Of a stretch of 64,000 nucleotides of DNA, positions 17,761 through 26,037 are shown in pieces (within the stretch, counting starts at the first letter, position 1; every line of letters begins with the position of its first letter). The notes beneath the pieces are model-generated. The model ran no database searches, was not told the origin of the DNA, and saw nothing but the letters and a program-made list of their open reading frames with translations. The stretch comes from Ferrimonas senticii DSM 18821 (GTDB lineage: Bacteria > Pseudomonadota > Gammaproteobacteria > Enterobacterales > Shewanellaceae). The DNA lies in contig NZ_AUGM01000012.1 in NCBI RefSeq assembly GCF_000422665.1, forward strand, positions 62,001 through 126,000. The letters are read 5' to 3'. Both the position numbers and the translations under genes were made by a program.

Positions 17761-17793
17761 AAAAGCGGAGCCCGATTTGAGCTCCGCTTTTTT
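17761..17793. terminator. Bidirectional terminator between the HNH and barrel genes (second copy)
   Basis: AAAAGCGGAGCCC, loop GATTT, GAGCTCCGCTTTTTT. It differs from the uvrD terminator by one base in the stem and is preceded by the same GGC. A-rich and T-rich flanks let it work for both converging genes. Confidence 0.88.
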
Positions 17794-17795
17794 GA

Positions 17796-18374
17796 TTAGA
17801 AAGTGTAGCTAAGACCTATCGAAGTACTGTTCAACTCCGCTTCATCACGCTCAAGCATCGACATAAACTCCAACCCAATGGCAATGTTCTCGGTAATGGA
17901 GTAGCTAATACCCACGCCATAACTGAGCCCTGTCTCATTATCGAGCGAGGGCTCATTGGGGATATCGTATTGGACCCGCGTTACCCCGAACATCACATAT
18001 GGTGTAAAACCGTTATCCATTTTGACCTGCGGCTTCAAATACGCCCCGATGTAATAATTAAGCTCAATCGCCTCAGACTTCTTAGATTCGACATCAATAT
18101 AGGTATCGTCATCCCCTACGCCCGCACGAAACTCAGCAGCCAAAAAATCAGTCAGCTCAAAGCCACCAAAAACAGAGAACGACTGAAAATCAACAGAGTG
18201 GGGTTCTGTTACTACAATTTTTTTAGGGGGATTGTTAGTGTCCTCCGGGTCATCCACTAAATACGGTTCAGCAAATTCACCTTCATGTACATGGCCGCGC
18301 AGACCAAAATAGAAATTGTCTGCAGCAACAGTCAAACATGGCAACAAAGCCAGTGCAGCTAAGACTTTTTTCAT
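17796..18374 (-). CDS. Outer-membrane beta-barrel protein (OMP_b-brl type)
   Basis: A signal peptide (MKKVLAALALLPCLTVA) precedes alternating amphipathic strands typical of an eight-stranded barrel, for example SVFGGFELTDFLAAEFRAGV, YIGAYLKPQVKMD, YVMFGVTRVQYDI and GVGISYSITENIAIGLEF. The last residues SIGLSYTF give the C-terminal aromatic signal recognised by the BAM complex. The first extracellular loop is long and acidic/prolyl (residues 30-55). The protein has 192 residues. The function is unknown; barrels of this size may be adhesive or structural. It lies with the HNH gene between repeated terminators and may have arrived with it. Confidence 0.8.
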   Translation of the reverse strand: MKKVLAALALLPCLTVAADNFYFGLRGHVHEGEFAEPYLVDDPEDTNNPPKKIVVTEPHSVDFQSFSVFGGFELTDFLAAEFRAGVGDDDTYIDVESKKSEAIELNYYIGAYLKPQVKMDNGFTPYVMFGVTRVQYDIPNEPSLDNETGLSYGVGISYSITENIAIGLEFMSMLERDEAELNSTSIGLSYTF

Positions 18375-18462
18375 TGTTCTTCCTTAAACTTCAATCATCA
18401 TCCCAAGCAGCAGATTAATCTAATAAATCGATACTAATCATGATCTTAAACAAGACCAAAAC

Positions 18463-18494
18463 AAAAAGCGGAGCTCAGTTAAGCTCCGCTTTTT
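18463..18494 (-). terminator. Terminator-type hairpin, third copy, probably serving ETF-QO
   Basis: AAAAAGCGGAGCT (18463-18475) pairs perfectly with AGCTCCGCTTTTT (18482-18494) around a six-base loop. Read on the minus strand it lies about 125 bases beyond the ETF-QO stop and has a T tract. The stem core GCGGAGCT is shared with the hairpins at 16956 and 17761. Confidence 0.75.
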
Positions 18495-18618
18495 CATCTG
18501 TATCTAAAACACTTTGAGGAGGCGCAATAGTTCACAATCAAGGAATGAAGCCGACGGTGTGGTGCGCCACATCGAGGCTGAAATGACGCCGAGTGTGGAC
18601 TAGTGAGCCACTCAAAGA

Positions 18619-20253
18619 TCACATGTTGGGGTAATTGGGGCCATTCCCGCCCTCAGGCACCACCCAAGTAATGTTCTGACTGGGATCCTTAATGTCACAG
18701 GTCTTACAGTGAACGCAGTTGGCAAAGTTGATCTGCAGCTTGGGCTCGCCTTCGGCCTTCACCACTTCATACACCCCCGCCGGACAATAGCGTTGCGCCG
18801 GTTCATCGAATTCGGCCAGATTCACCACAATCGGGATTTGGTTATCGGCCAAGCGCAGATGGCAGGGCTGATCTTCCTCATGATAGGTATTGGAGATAAA
18901 CACCGACGAGAGGCGATCGAAGCTGATTTTGCCGTCTGGCTTCGGGTAACTGATCGGGCTGGCGTCGGCGGCTTTGGCAAGGCTGGCGTGATCGCAGCCG
19001 CCATCGGTTAGGGTCAGCGGCAGTTTGCCGTTAAACCAGTTCTGCTCGATGTAGTTAAAGGCGCCGCCGCCCATCGCGCCAAACTTGTGCAGCGCCGGGC
19101 CAAAGTTGCGGCTGCGGTACAGCTCATCGTACAACCACGACTGTTTGAAGTGGGCAGTAAACTGGCTCAGATCCAAACCGCCAGCGGCGTTGTCTTTAAG
19201 GGATTCCGCCACCACTTCCGCCGCTAACATGCCGGATTTCATCGCCGTGTGGCTGCCTTTGATCTTGGCAAAGTTAAGGGTGCCAGCATCACAACCGATC
19301 AGCAGACCACCGGGGAAATGCATAGTCGGCAAACTATTAAAGCCGCCCTTGGCGATGGCGCGGGCGCCATAGGCGATGCGTTCGCCGCCCTCAAGGTATT
19401 GGCTAATTTGCGGATGCTGCTTAAAGCGCTGGAACTCCTCGTAGGGACTGAGGTGCGGATTGCTGTAGTTAAGATCAGTGATCAACCCCACCAACAGTTG
19501 GCCGTCGTCACCGTGATAGAGGAAACCACCGCCGCTGGCACCATGGTCTGCCAGCGGATAGCCGGCGGTGTGGATAACCAAACCCGGCTGATGCTTGCCC
19601 TCCGGCGCTTGCCACACCTCTTTAATGCCCAGGCCGTAGTGTTGCGGCGACTTGCCCTGATCGAGGCCAAACTGACTGATCAATTGCTTGCCCAAATGAC
19701 CACGACAACCCTCAGCAAACAAGGTGTAACCGGCGCGCAACTCCATCCCCGGCATGTGGCCATCTTTCGGTTCGCCATCGGCACCCACGCCCATGTCGCC
19801 GGTGATCACCCCTTTGACAATGCCCTGCTCGATGATCAGTTCGCTGGCGGCAAAGCCGGGGTAGATCTCAATTCCGAAGCCCTCGGCCTGTTCAGCTAGC
19901 CAGCGACACAGATTGCCCAAGCTGATGATGTAATTGCCATGATTGTGCATGGTTTTCGGCACCAAGGCGTTATTAAACTTGGTCTGGCCGCTGGCTTTCA
20001 GTAGGTAGATCTCATCCTCACTGACCGCGGTGTGTAGCGGTGCCCCTAGCGCTTGCCAATTCGGTAGCAACTCATCCAAGGCGCGGGTTTCAAACACCGC
20101 CCCAGAGAGAATATGGGCACCGACTTCCGAGCCCTTCTCGACCACACAGACATTTAAATCAGCATTGAGCTGCTTTAACCGAATCGCACTGGCAAGCCCC
20201 GCAGGGCCGGCACCCACCACCAGCACGTCAAATTCCATTGACTCACGTTCCAT
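18619..20253 (-). CDS. Electron-transfer flavoprotein:ubiquinone oxidoreductase
   Basis: ETF-QO passes electrons from electron-transfer flavoprotein, reduced by acyl-CoA and other dehydrogenases, to the membrane quinone pool. The FAD-binding Rossmann motif is VVGAGPAGLASAIRLK near residues 12-27, the quinone/membrane domain spans the middle, and the C-terminal 4Fe-4S ligands are in NFANCVHCKTCDIKDP with an upstream CPAGVYEV. The 544-residue length is standard. The start was set at the first ATG, which has GAGGT six bases upstream; a second ATG five codons in is possible. The etfAB genes are not in the window. Confidence 0.95.
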   Translation of the reverse strand: MERESMEFDVLVVGAGPAGLASAIRLKQLNADLNVCVVEKGSEVGAHILSGAVFETRALDELLPNWQALGAPLHTAVSEDEIYLLKASGQTKFNNALVPKTMHNHGNYIISLGNLCRWLAEQAEGFGIEIYPGFAASELIIEQGIVKGVITGDMGVGADGEPKDGHMPGMELRAGYTLFAEGCRGHLGKQLISQFGLDQGKSPQHYGLGIKEVWQAPEGKHQPGLVIHTAGYPLADHGASGGGFLYHGDDGQLLVGLITDLNYSNPHLSPYEEFQRFKQHPQISQYLEGGERIAYGARAIAKGGFNSLPTMHFPGGLLIGCDAGTLNFAKIKGSHTAMKSGMLAAEVVAESLKDNAAGGLDLSQFTAHFKQSWLYDELYRSRNFGPALHKFGAMGGGAFNYIEQNWFNGKLPLTLTDGGCDHASLAKAADASPISYPKPDGKISFDRLSSVFISNTYHEEDQPCHLRLADNQIPIVVNLAEFDEPAQRYCPAGVYEVVKAEGEPKLQINFANCVHCKTCDIKDPSQNITWVVPEGGNGPNYPNM

Positions 20254-20355
20254 AACAACCTCTTGGCTTGGCCGCTTCTAATACCAATGTCGTTTATACG
20301 GCGGCATCGGCATTTGCGACTCTGGATATTCCTTCGCCAGCTAGCTTACTCGATT

Positions 20356-20371
20356 GGTGACTGCGATCACA
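20356..20371. promoter_or_regulatory. CRP/FNR-like palindrome between ETF-QO and moaA
   Basis: GGTGACTGCGATCACA fits TGTGA-N6-TCACA at nine of ten positions. It lies 103 bases before the ETF-QO start and about 260 before moaA. Control of fatty-acid-linked ETF-QO by CRP is plausible; this is inference. Confidence 0.45.
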
Positions 20372-20532
20372 GAGATTGGCCAGCAACATCAGCACAATGC
20401 CAAACTCGGCGAAAACCCAATCGCCATCGGCGCCTAGTCGCAATCGAAAAGATTGCTTAAGACGCTGGCTATACTTAGCTTTAAATAAGTTAACAAACTG
20501 TAAGCCGAGCCTAATTGACCTAACCCACCGTT

Positions 20533-20618
20533 GTGGCATGGCGACTAGGCCGTGATCGTGCGATCACCGGGCCGAGTACGAAAGTCCTCGACCTCCCGAC
20601 CATTTGGAAAGGTGACAG
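20533..20618 (+). ncRNA. Molybdenum cofactor (Moco) riboswitch in the moaA leader
   Basis: The 85 bases before moaA contain the Moco RNA signature: a G/C-rich multi-stem region (GGCGACTAGGCC, GTGATCGTGCGATCAC hairpin at about 20552-20567) and, directly before the start, CGACCTCCCGACC then TTTGGAAAGGTGAC. The last part matches the conserved 3' end of the E. coli moaA leader (CTCCCGtatcTGGAAAGGTG) as I remember it. The ribosome-binding site AAGGTGAC lies in the aptamer's 3' end, so ligand binding would hide it and shut off moa translation when cofactor is plentiful. The 5' boundary is approximate. The rest of the 365-bp intergenic region holds only a CRP-like site. Confidence 0.82.
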
Positions 20619-21599
20619 ATGCAACAACTCCAAGATCGGTTTGGCCGTCGTTTTCACTACCTACGACTGTCAATCACCGACGCCTGTAATTTTAAGTGCG
20701 AATACTGCCTGCCGAACGGTTATCAACCACAAGGCAAACCTCGCCACTTAGCCGCCGACGAACTCGGCCGGGTGATGGCCGCGTTCAGTGAATGCGGCAC
20801 CCGCAAGATCCGTATCACCGGCGGCGAGCCAACCCTGCGCAAAGACTTTGAACAGATTGTCGAGCTGGCCGCCAATACCCGCCACATCGATACCGTCGCC
20901 ACCACCACCAACGGCTATCGGTTAGCGGAGTGCGCCGCCGATTGGCAGCGCGCCGGTCTGCAGCAGATCAACGTTTCGGTCGACAGTCTTGACCCTCAAG
21001 CGTTTGCTCGGATCACCGGCGACAGCCGCTTTGACTTGGTCCTGAAAGGGATCGACCGCGCGCTGGAACTGGATTACCGCAAGGTGAAGATGAACGCGGT
21101 GCTGCTGAAAGAGCACAACGGTAAGCAACTGCCGCAGTTCCTTAACTATATTCGCGATCGCCAAGTCGATATCCGCTTTATCGAGCTGATGGAAACCGGC
21201 CTGCACCACGATTATTTCAAACAACACCACCTGCCTGGACAGCAGATCCAACAACAACTGCTGCAACAAGGTTGGCAGTTGGACGCTCGTGACCGAGACG
21301 CCGGACCGGCGCTGAACTACAGTCATCCCGATTATGCCGGTCGCATCGGCCTAATCATGCCGTACGCAAAGGATTTTTGTGCGTCCTGTAACCGATTACG
21401 AGTCTCGTCTACTGGTAAACTGCATCTGTGCCTATTCACCGAAGCGGGCATTGAACTGCGGGATCTGCTTGGCAGTGATCAGCAACAACCGGAACTGATC
21501 GCGCGTCTGCACAGCGCCCTGCATGGCAAGCATGAAACCCACTACCTGCACGACGGTGATTCCGGGGCAACGCCACATCTGGCCTCCATTGGCGGCTGA
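20619..21599 (+). CDS. moaA: GTP 3',8-cyclase MoaA
   Basis: MoaA is a radical SAM enzyme that starts molybdopterin synthesis by converting GTP to 3',8-cyclo-dihydro-GTP. The N-terminal cluster motif is DACNFKCEYCLPNGY (CX3CX2C, about residues 24-38), the C-terminal substrate cluster has CASCNRLRVSSTGKLHLC, and the catalytic C-terminal Gly-Gly ends the protein (SIGG). The 326-residue length is normal. It is first in moaABCDE, translated from a site inside the Moco riboswitch. Confidence 0.97.
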   Translation: MQQLQDRFGRRFHYLRLSITDACNFKCEYCLPNGYQPQGKPRHLAADELGRVMAAFSECGTRKIRITGGEPTLRKDFEQIVELAANTRHIDTVATTTNGYRLAECAADWQRAGLQQINVSVDSLDPQAFARITGDSRFDLVLKGIDRALELDYRKVKMNAVLLKEHNGKQLPQFLNYIRDRQVDIRFIELMETGLHHDYFKQHHLPGQQIQQQLLQQGWQLDARDRDAGPALNYSHPDYAGRIGLIMPYAKDFCASCNRLRVSSTGKLHLCLFTEAGIELRDLLGSDQQQPELIARLHSALHGKHETHYLHDGDSGATPHLASIGG

Positions 21600-21617
21600 T
21601 AATAATGAGAACAGAAG

Positions 21618-22142
21618 ATGCAACACCTCTGTGCCAAAGCCTTTGTACCGCTGAATGTGGCGGTGCTGACGATGTCAGATACCCGCGACTGGGACAGCGA
21701 TAAATCCGGCCAATTCTTGGTCGACAGCCTACAGGAGGCTGGCCACAACGTGGTTGAGCGGCAGATCATCAAAGACGACAAGTACCAGATCCGCGCGGTC
21801 ATTTCCGAGTGGATCGCCTCTGACCACGTGCAGGTGATCATCACCACCGGTGGCACCGGCTTTACCGAACGTGATTCCACCCCAGAATCGGTGCAAGTGC
21901 TGTTTGATAAAGAGATCGAAGGCTTTGGTGAACTGTTCCGCCAGATCACCTTTGCAGAACTCGGCACCAGCACCATTCAGTCCCGTGCCATTGGGGGTTT
22001 CGCCAATAAAGTAGCGATATTTTGTTTACCCGGCTCAACCGGTGCCTGTCGCACCGGTTGGAGCAAAATTTTGAAACAGCAGCTGGATGCGAGCCATCGC
22101 CCCTGCAACTTTGTGCCTCACCTAAAAGTGATTACTCAATGA
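21618..22142 (+). CDS. moaB: Molybdenum cofactor biosynthesis protein MoaB
   Basis: MoaB belongs to the MogA/MoaB family; E. coli MoaB has no proven essential role, whereas related proteins adenylylate molybdopterin. The family core [15 protein letters not shown] and [17 protein letters not shown] are present, with [14 protein letters not shown] near the C terminus. It has 174 residues. The stop codon overlaps the moaC start (ATGA). Confidence 0.94.
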   Translation: MQHLCAKAFVPLNVAVLTMSDTRDWDSDKSGQFLVDSLQEAGHNVVERQIIKDDKYQIRAVISEWIASDHVQVIITTGGTGFTERDSTPESVQVLFDKEIEGFGELFRQITFAELGTSTIQSRAIGGFANKVAIFCLPGSTGACRTGWSKILKQQLDASHRPCNFVPHLKVITQ

Positions 22143-22612
22143 GCGAATTTACCCACATCAACGACAGCGGCGAAGCCCACATGGTGGACGTAACCGCCAA
22201 GTCGGTTACCGAGCGCGAAGCCCGTGCCGAAGCGATCATCAAGATGGCACCGGAAACCTTAGCGATGATCATCAACGGTGAGCATCACAAAGGCGACGTC
22301 TTCGCTACCGCCCGCATTGCCGGGATCATGGCAGCCAAGAAAACCTCCGATCTGATCCCGCTGTGTCACCCATTGATGCTGACCAAAGTCACCGTCGATC
22401 TGTACCCAGAGCCAGAGCACAACCAAGTGCGAATTCAAAGTCTATGCAAACTGTCCGGTCAAACTGGGGTCGAAATGGAAGCGTTAACCGCCGCCACCAC
22501 CGCCGCCCTGACCATCTACGACATGTGCAAAGCGGTACAAAAAGACATGTTGATTGAAGGCGTTCGTTTGTTAGAGAAAAAGGGTGGCAAATCTGGCCAC
22601 TTCAAGGTGTAA
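22139..22612 (+). CDS. moaC: Cyclic pyranopterin monophosphate synthase MoaC
   Basis: MoaC converts the MoaA product to cyclic pyranopterin monophosphate. The family motif [16 protein letters not shown], and further on [20 protein letters not shown] with the catalytic [10 protein letters not shown], are intact. The start at 22139 overlaps the moaB stop; the longer open frame upstream is simply the moaB region read in another frame. The protein has 157 residues. Confidence 0.96.
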   Translation: MSEFTHINDSGEAHMVDVTAKSVTEREARAEAIIKMAPETLAMIINGEHHKGDVFATARIAGIMAAKKTSDLIPLCHPLMLTKVTVDLYPEPEHNQVRIQSLCKLSGQTGVEMEALTAATTAALTIYDMCKAVQKDMLIEGVRLLEKKGGKSGHFKV

Positions 22613-22615
22613 GCG

Positions 22616-22864
22616 ATGATTAAAGTGCTGTTCTTTGCCCAGATCCGCGAAGTGACTGGATGCGACAAATTGGAAATTGAAGCCAGCGAAGGCCTGACCG
22701 CAGATGGCTTGCGTCAGCAACTGCTCGAGCGTGGCGACAAGTGGCAGTTAGCGCTGGGCAGTGCCAACGTACTGGTGGCAGTAAACCAAACCCTGTCCGG
22801 TTGGGATACCGCGCTGACCAGCGGCGATGAAGTGGCGTTCTTCCCACCGGTGACCGGCGGCTAA
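22616..22864 (+). CDS. moaD: Molybdopterin synthase small subunit MoaD
   Basis: MoaD is the ubiquitin-like sulfur carrier of molybdopterin synthase. The 82-residue protein ends in VAFFPPVTGG; the terminal Gly-Gly is adenylylated by MoeB (encoded at 29128-29877) and then thiocarboxylated. It starts three bases after the moaC stop and is followed by moaE, its partner subunit. Confidence 0.96.
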   Translation: MIKVLFFAQIREVTGCDKLEIEASEGLTADGLRQQLLERGDKWQLALGSANVLVAVNQTLSGWDTALTSGDEVAFFPPVTGG

Positions 22865-22880
22865 GCCAGGAGCATTGATC

Positions 22881-23327
22881 ATGAATCGAGTGCAAACCGA
22901 AGATTTCAGCGTTGCCGAGGAGTACGCCAAACTGGCGGACAACCCAAGCTGCGGCGCAGTGGTCACCTTCGTTGGTAAAGTCCGTGACTTTGGCGACAGC
23001 AAAGACGTTTCAGCAATGACCTTGGAACACTACCCAGGCATGACCGAAGCGGTACTGACCCAAATCGAAGCGGAAGCCCGCAACCGTTGGCCACTGGATG
23101 AAGTCACCATCATCCACCGCGTTGGAGACCTAAAGCTGACCGATCAAATCGTATTTATCGGCGTTTCCAGCGCCCACCGCAAAGCGGCCTTTGCCGCCTG
23201 CGAATACCTGATCGACTTCTTAAAGACCCGCGCGCCGTTCTGGAAAAAAGAAACCAGCAACCAAGGCACCGTCTGGGTTGACGCCAAAGACGCCGACCAG
23301 CAAGCGGCGGAGCAGTGGGCGCGCTAA
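22881..23327 (+). CDS. moaE: Molybdopterin synthase catalytic subunit MoaE
   Basis: MoaE, with two MoaD, inserts the dithiolene sulfurs of molybdopterin. The family segments CGAVVTFVGKVRD, LEHYPGM, and VGDLKLTDQIVFIGVSSAHR are present, as is the active-site lysine region RAPFWKKE. The start is the ATG at 22881, with AGGAG eight bases upstream, rather than an in-frame TTG two codons earlier. It has 148 residues and is last in the operon. Confidence 0.96.
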   Translation: MNRVQTEDFSVAEEYAKLADNPSCGAVVTFVGKVRDFGDSKDVSAMTLEHYPGMTEAVLTQIEAEARNRWPLDEVTIIHRVGDLKLTDQIVFIGVSSAHRKAAFAACEYLIDFLKTRAPFWKKETSNQGTVWVDAKDADQQAAEQWAR

Positions 23328-23353
23328 CTCAAGCACCACTGACACTCATCCCC

Positions 23354-23377
23354 AAAGGGCGCTACGGCGCCCTTTTT
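23354..23377 (+). terminator. Terminator of the moa operon
   Basis: The perfect nine-base stem AAAGGGCGC / GCGCCCTTT closes a TACG loop and continues into a T tract, 27 bases after the moaE stop. Confidence 0.9.
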
Positions 23378-23501
23378 GCTATCTAAACCACCGCCAGCGC
23401 CAACATGAACAAAGTTTAATGTTGCCGCCACCTTGGCGCCATCCACCGCCCCGTACACTGCGCTCCGTAATCAACCAAACCCGATTCAGAGAGCAGTACC
23501 A

Positions 23502-24851
23502 ATGAAACCAGTTATCCTGCCAGCCTTGCTGGTGACCTTGTTAAGCGCCTGCGGTGGCGGCGGTGGTTCCAGCAGCAACGACAACGGCGGCACCGTGCCA
23601 CCGGCAACCAAACTGCCTACCGCAGTTAATGGCACCGTTGAACAGCTGAGTGTTAAAAACAACAGCATCAAAGTAAACGGCGTAACCCTGCCACTGAGCG
23701 ACAGCACCAAGGTGGTCATTAACGACCAGGCTGGCGATGCTCAAGCTCTTAGCGTTGGCATGATGGTGGACGTACGCACCAACGGTAGCCAAGTCACCGA
23801 CATCATCTACAACGCGGAACTGCGTGGCATGATTGAAACCGGCTCTATCGTTGGCCGCGAGTTCAAAGTTGCCGGTATCACCGTCGTTAACAACACCAAC
23901 CCACAAGTGGCCGTGCAAGATGGTGACTATGTTGAGGTAAGTGGCATCTACAACGGTCAGCGTCTACTGGCTCGCTTTATCGAACAAGAAGATGAGTTTG
24001 ACGCCGACAACGCCGAGTTAGAAGGCACCGTGACCAACTTGGACACCACTCAGCAACAGTTCACTCTTGGCAGCCTAACCGTGAAATACGGCCGCGCCAC
24101 TGAAACCGAAGGCAAACTGGCCAATGGCGCTTGGGTTGAAGTTGAAGGTACTTTGAGTGGCAACGAACTGATCGCCAGCGAATACGACGTTGACGGTTTT
24201 GAGTTCGACGGCAACGACCAGGATGAGCTGGATTTCGAAGGCGCCATCGTTGAAGTCAACAGCAACAACACCGTTGTTCGCGTTAGCCCTAACTGGACTG
24301 TCAACATCGATAGCCGTACTCAGTTCGACGGTGGCAACGCCAACGATCTGCAACAAGGTAAGCTGATTGAAGTGGAAGGCTATTGGAGCCAAGGCGCCGT
24401 TGTCGCCACCGAGATCGAGTTTGAACACAACAACGATCAAGGTCCACAACCGGTTAGCAACGAATTCACCATCGAAGGCTTAGCCCAATTGGAGAACAAC
24501 AATACCTTCACCATCAACGGGATTGAGGTTACTCCAGCCGCTTACGCCGAATACGAAGACGTTACTTTGGCAACTCTGGACGGCAAGTGGATTGAAGTGG
24601 AAGGTCGCCAACTGAACGACCAACTGCTGGCTTCCAGCATCGAGATGGATCGACAGCACCCAACAACTCCAGAGCTGGAAAATGGGTTCTACGAAATCTC
24701 CTTAGAGGGACCAGTGGATGCCAACGGCCTGTGGGGCTATAAGGCAACCGACAACTCTCTGAAGGCGTTACAAGGCCAATGGGTAGAAGTTGAGTGCCGC
24801 ATCAACGACAGCTTCACCACCATCAGTCACTGCGTCCTAGATCGCGACTAA
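23502..24851 (+). CDS. DUF5666-type repeat lipoprotein
   Basis: The 449-residue protein has a lipoprotein signal (MKPVILPALLVTLLSAC, lipidated Cys17) followed by a Gly/Ser/Asn linker, so it is probably outer-membrane anchored in the periplasm. The rest is a string of about five beta modules of roughly 65-75 residues, each with a core like WVEVEGTLSGNELIASEYD, LIEVEGYWSQGAVVATEIEF or WIEVEGRQLNDQLLASSIEM, the pattern of DUF5666. The final 128 residues are clearly homologous to the next gene's product. The protein is very acidic. The function of DUF5666 is unknown. It heads a cluster ending in a two-component system; a weak ribosome-binding site (AGAGAGCAG) precedes the ATG, chosen because it begins the signal peptide. 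Confidence 0.75.
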   Translation: MKPVILPALLVTLLSACGGGGGSSSNDNGGTVPPATKLPTAVNGTVEQLSVKNNSIKVNGVTLPLSDSTKVVINDQAGDAQALSVGMMVDVRTNGSQVTDIIYNAELRGMIETGSIVGREFKVAGITVVNNTNPQVAVQDGDYVEVSGIYNGQRLLARFIEQEDEFDADNAELEGTVTNLDTTQQQFTLGSLTVKYGRATETEGKLANGAWVEVEGTLSGNELIASEYDVDGFEFDGNDQDELDFEGAIVEVNSNNTVVRVSPNWTVNIDSRTQFDGGNANDLQQGKLIEVEGYWSQGAVVATEIEFEHNNDQGPQPVSNEFTIEGLAQLENNNTFTINGIEVTPAAYAEYEDVTLATLDGKWIEVEGRQLNDQLLASSIEMDRQHPTTPELENGFYEISLEGPVDANGLWGYKATDNSLKALQGQWVEVECRINDSFTTISHCVLDRD

Positions 24852-24883
24852 TTAAACACTAATTTAAACAACAATAAATCCAA

Positions 24884-24916
24884 GCCAGTTACCGCCACAT
24901 TCAAGCGGTAACTGGC
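24884..24916 (+). promoter_or_regulatory. Intergenic stem-loop between the two DUF5666 genes
   Basis: A perfect 12-bp stem, GCCAGTTACCGC with GCGGTAACTGGC, surrounds a nine-base loop. It has no T tract, so it is more likely an mRNA-stabilising or processing hairpin, or a partial terminator, than a full stop. Confidence 0.6.
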
Positions 24917-24949
24917 CCCTTAAAATCGATAACAATAGCGACCAACATT

Positions 24950-25423
24950 ATGAAAAAAATCATCGCCATCGCCGCCCTAGCGGCCAGCATCCAAGTTCAA
25001 GCCGCACCGGCACCAGCAGCGGTTTCTCCAGAATTTGAACTGGAAGGCATCGCCACCGTCAGTGCCGACGGCCAACGCTTTAGCATCAACGGCATTGAAT
25101 TCAGCCCGGTAGCCCACACTCGTTACAAGCATGTGGCATTGGCTAACCTGAACGGCCAATGGATCGAAGTGGAAGGCCAGCAGTTCGGCCAACAGCTGCA
25201 AGCCCATAAAATTGAATTGGACCGTGACCACCCAACTACTCCAGAACGCGAATGGGGCAACTACCAAGTGCAACTGCAAGGCCAGGTGACCGCCGACGGT
25301 CGTCTGTGGGGTTACCAAGCCAACGACAACTCTTTGATGCCGTTAGCAAATCAGTGGGTTGAAGTAGAGTGCCAAATCAACCTCGACGATAATAACGTCA
25401 GCGACTGTCGCATCGACGACTAA
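24950..25423 (+). CDS. Periplasmic single-domain DUF5666-like protein (paralogue of the preceding gene)
   Basis: A signal peptide (MKKIIAIAALAASIQVQA, likely cut after residue 18) precedes one module homologous to the C-terminal domain of the lipoprotein at 23502-24851. Shared elements in the same order are EGIA, SINGIE, QWIEVEG, DRDHPTTPE, LWGYQANDNSL and QWVEVECQIN, with roughly half the residues identical. A cysteine near the end of both domains (VEVEC and SDC/SHC) could form a disulfide. There is no lipobox, so it should be soluble in the periplasm. It probably arose by tandem duplication of the lipoprotein's last domain. No function is known. Confidence 0.75.
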   Translation: MKKIIAIAALAASIQVQAAPAPAAVSPEFELEGIATVSADGQRFSINGIEFSPVAHTRYKHVALANLNGQWIEVEGQQFGQQLQAHKIELDRDHPTTPEREWGNYQVQLQGQVTADGRLWGYQANDNSLMPLANQWVEVECQINLDDNNVSDCRIDD

Positions 25424-25447
25424 CAACTAAAATTCGAACTCTTAGCC

Positions 25448-25470
25448 ATGCCAGCAACCTCTGCTGGCAT
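25448..25470 (+). promoter_or_regulatory. Intergenic stem-loop before the PepSY-like gene
   Basis: ATGCCAGCA pairs with TGCTGGCAT (nine bases, five-base loop). It has no T tract. It is the second hairpin between successive genes of this cluster. Confidence 0.5.
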
Positions 25471-25492
25471 TGCCATAAACTGAGCCAACACC

Positions 25493-26017
25493 ATGAAAGC
25501 CTTGATTGCTCTGCCACTGCTCCTGTGCAGTGTTGCCACTTTTGCAGCCCCAAGCAGCCTCTATCAGAAGCTGCAGCAGGCTAATCCCAGCCCGCTGCAG
25601 ATCATTGCCTTGGTCGAACAGCAATACCGCCAACATGGTCAGATCATTGAGTTTGAAGTAGAGCAAGAACGCGGCCAAATCGTCTACGAAGTGACCTTAG
25701 CCAATGACGACCGCCAGATCACCGAAATGGAACTCAGCGCCAGTGGTGAACTGTTGTCGCTGGAACAAGAGGCCGCCGAAAGCGATGACCAAGCCAGCTA
25801 CGACGCGATCGAAGCATTTAGCCAGCGCTATCAGTCATTAAGCCAACTGTTAAAAGCCACTATCGGCGATACCAACGAACAGCTTTATGAAGCGCAATTG
25901 GATGCCAATCGCGGTATTCACTTCCTCGAGATTGAGCTGCTTGGCGCCAACGGTAAGCGTAAACTGGCACTGAATCTGGATACCGGCAAACAACTGCCCA
26001 TCTTGCAGTGGGACTAA
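25493..26017 (+). CDS. Periplasmic PepSY-like protein upstream of a two-component system
   Basis: The 174-residue protein has a signal peptide (MKALIALPLLLCSVATFA) and two alpha/beta units with the PepSY feel: LQIIALVEQQYRQHGQIIEFEVEQERGQ with YEVTLANDD, then AIEAFSQRY followed by LYEAQLDANRGIHFLEIELLG and KLALNLDTGK. PepSY domains often bind or inhibit proteases or accompany sensor kinases. Here the gene is 20 bases before a response regulator, as PepSY genes often are, which supports a role in signal input to the kinase at 26709-28043. The PepSY assignment is by pattern, not search. Confidence 0.65.
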   Translation: MKALIALPLLLCSVATFAAPSSLYQKLQQANPSPLQIIALVEQQYRQHGQIIEFEVEQERGQIVYEVTLANDDRQITEMELSASGELLSLEQEAAESDDQASYDAIEAFSQRYQSLSQLLKATIGDTNEQLYEAQLDANRGIHFLEIELLGANGKRKLALNLDTGKQLPILQWD

Positions 26018-26037
26018 GCTACCCACGGAGTAACACC

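Noticed and set aside
19249-19899. 216-codon ORF antisense to ETF-QO
   Set aside because: Complement of a fully conserved enzyme gene; no independent signals.
20281-20300. TAATACCAAT start resembling the MITE ends at 52587-52750
   Set aside because: Only about ten bases match and no partner end is found nearby.
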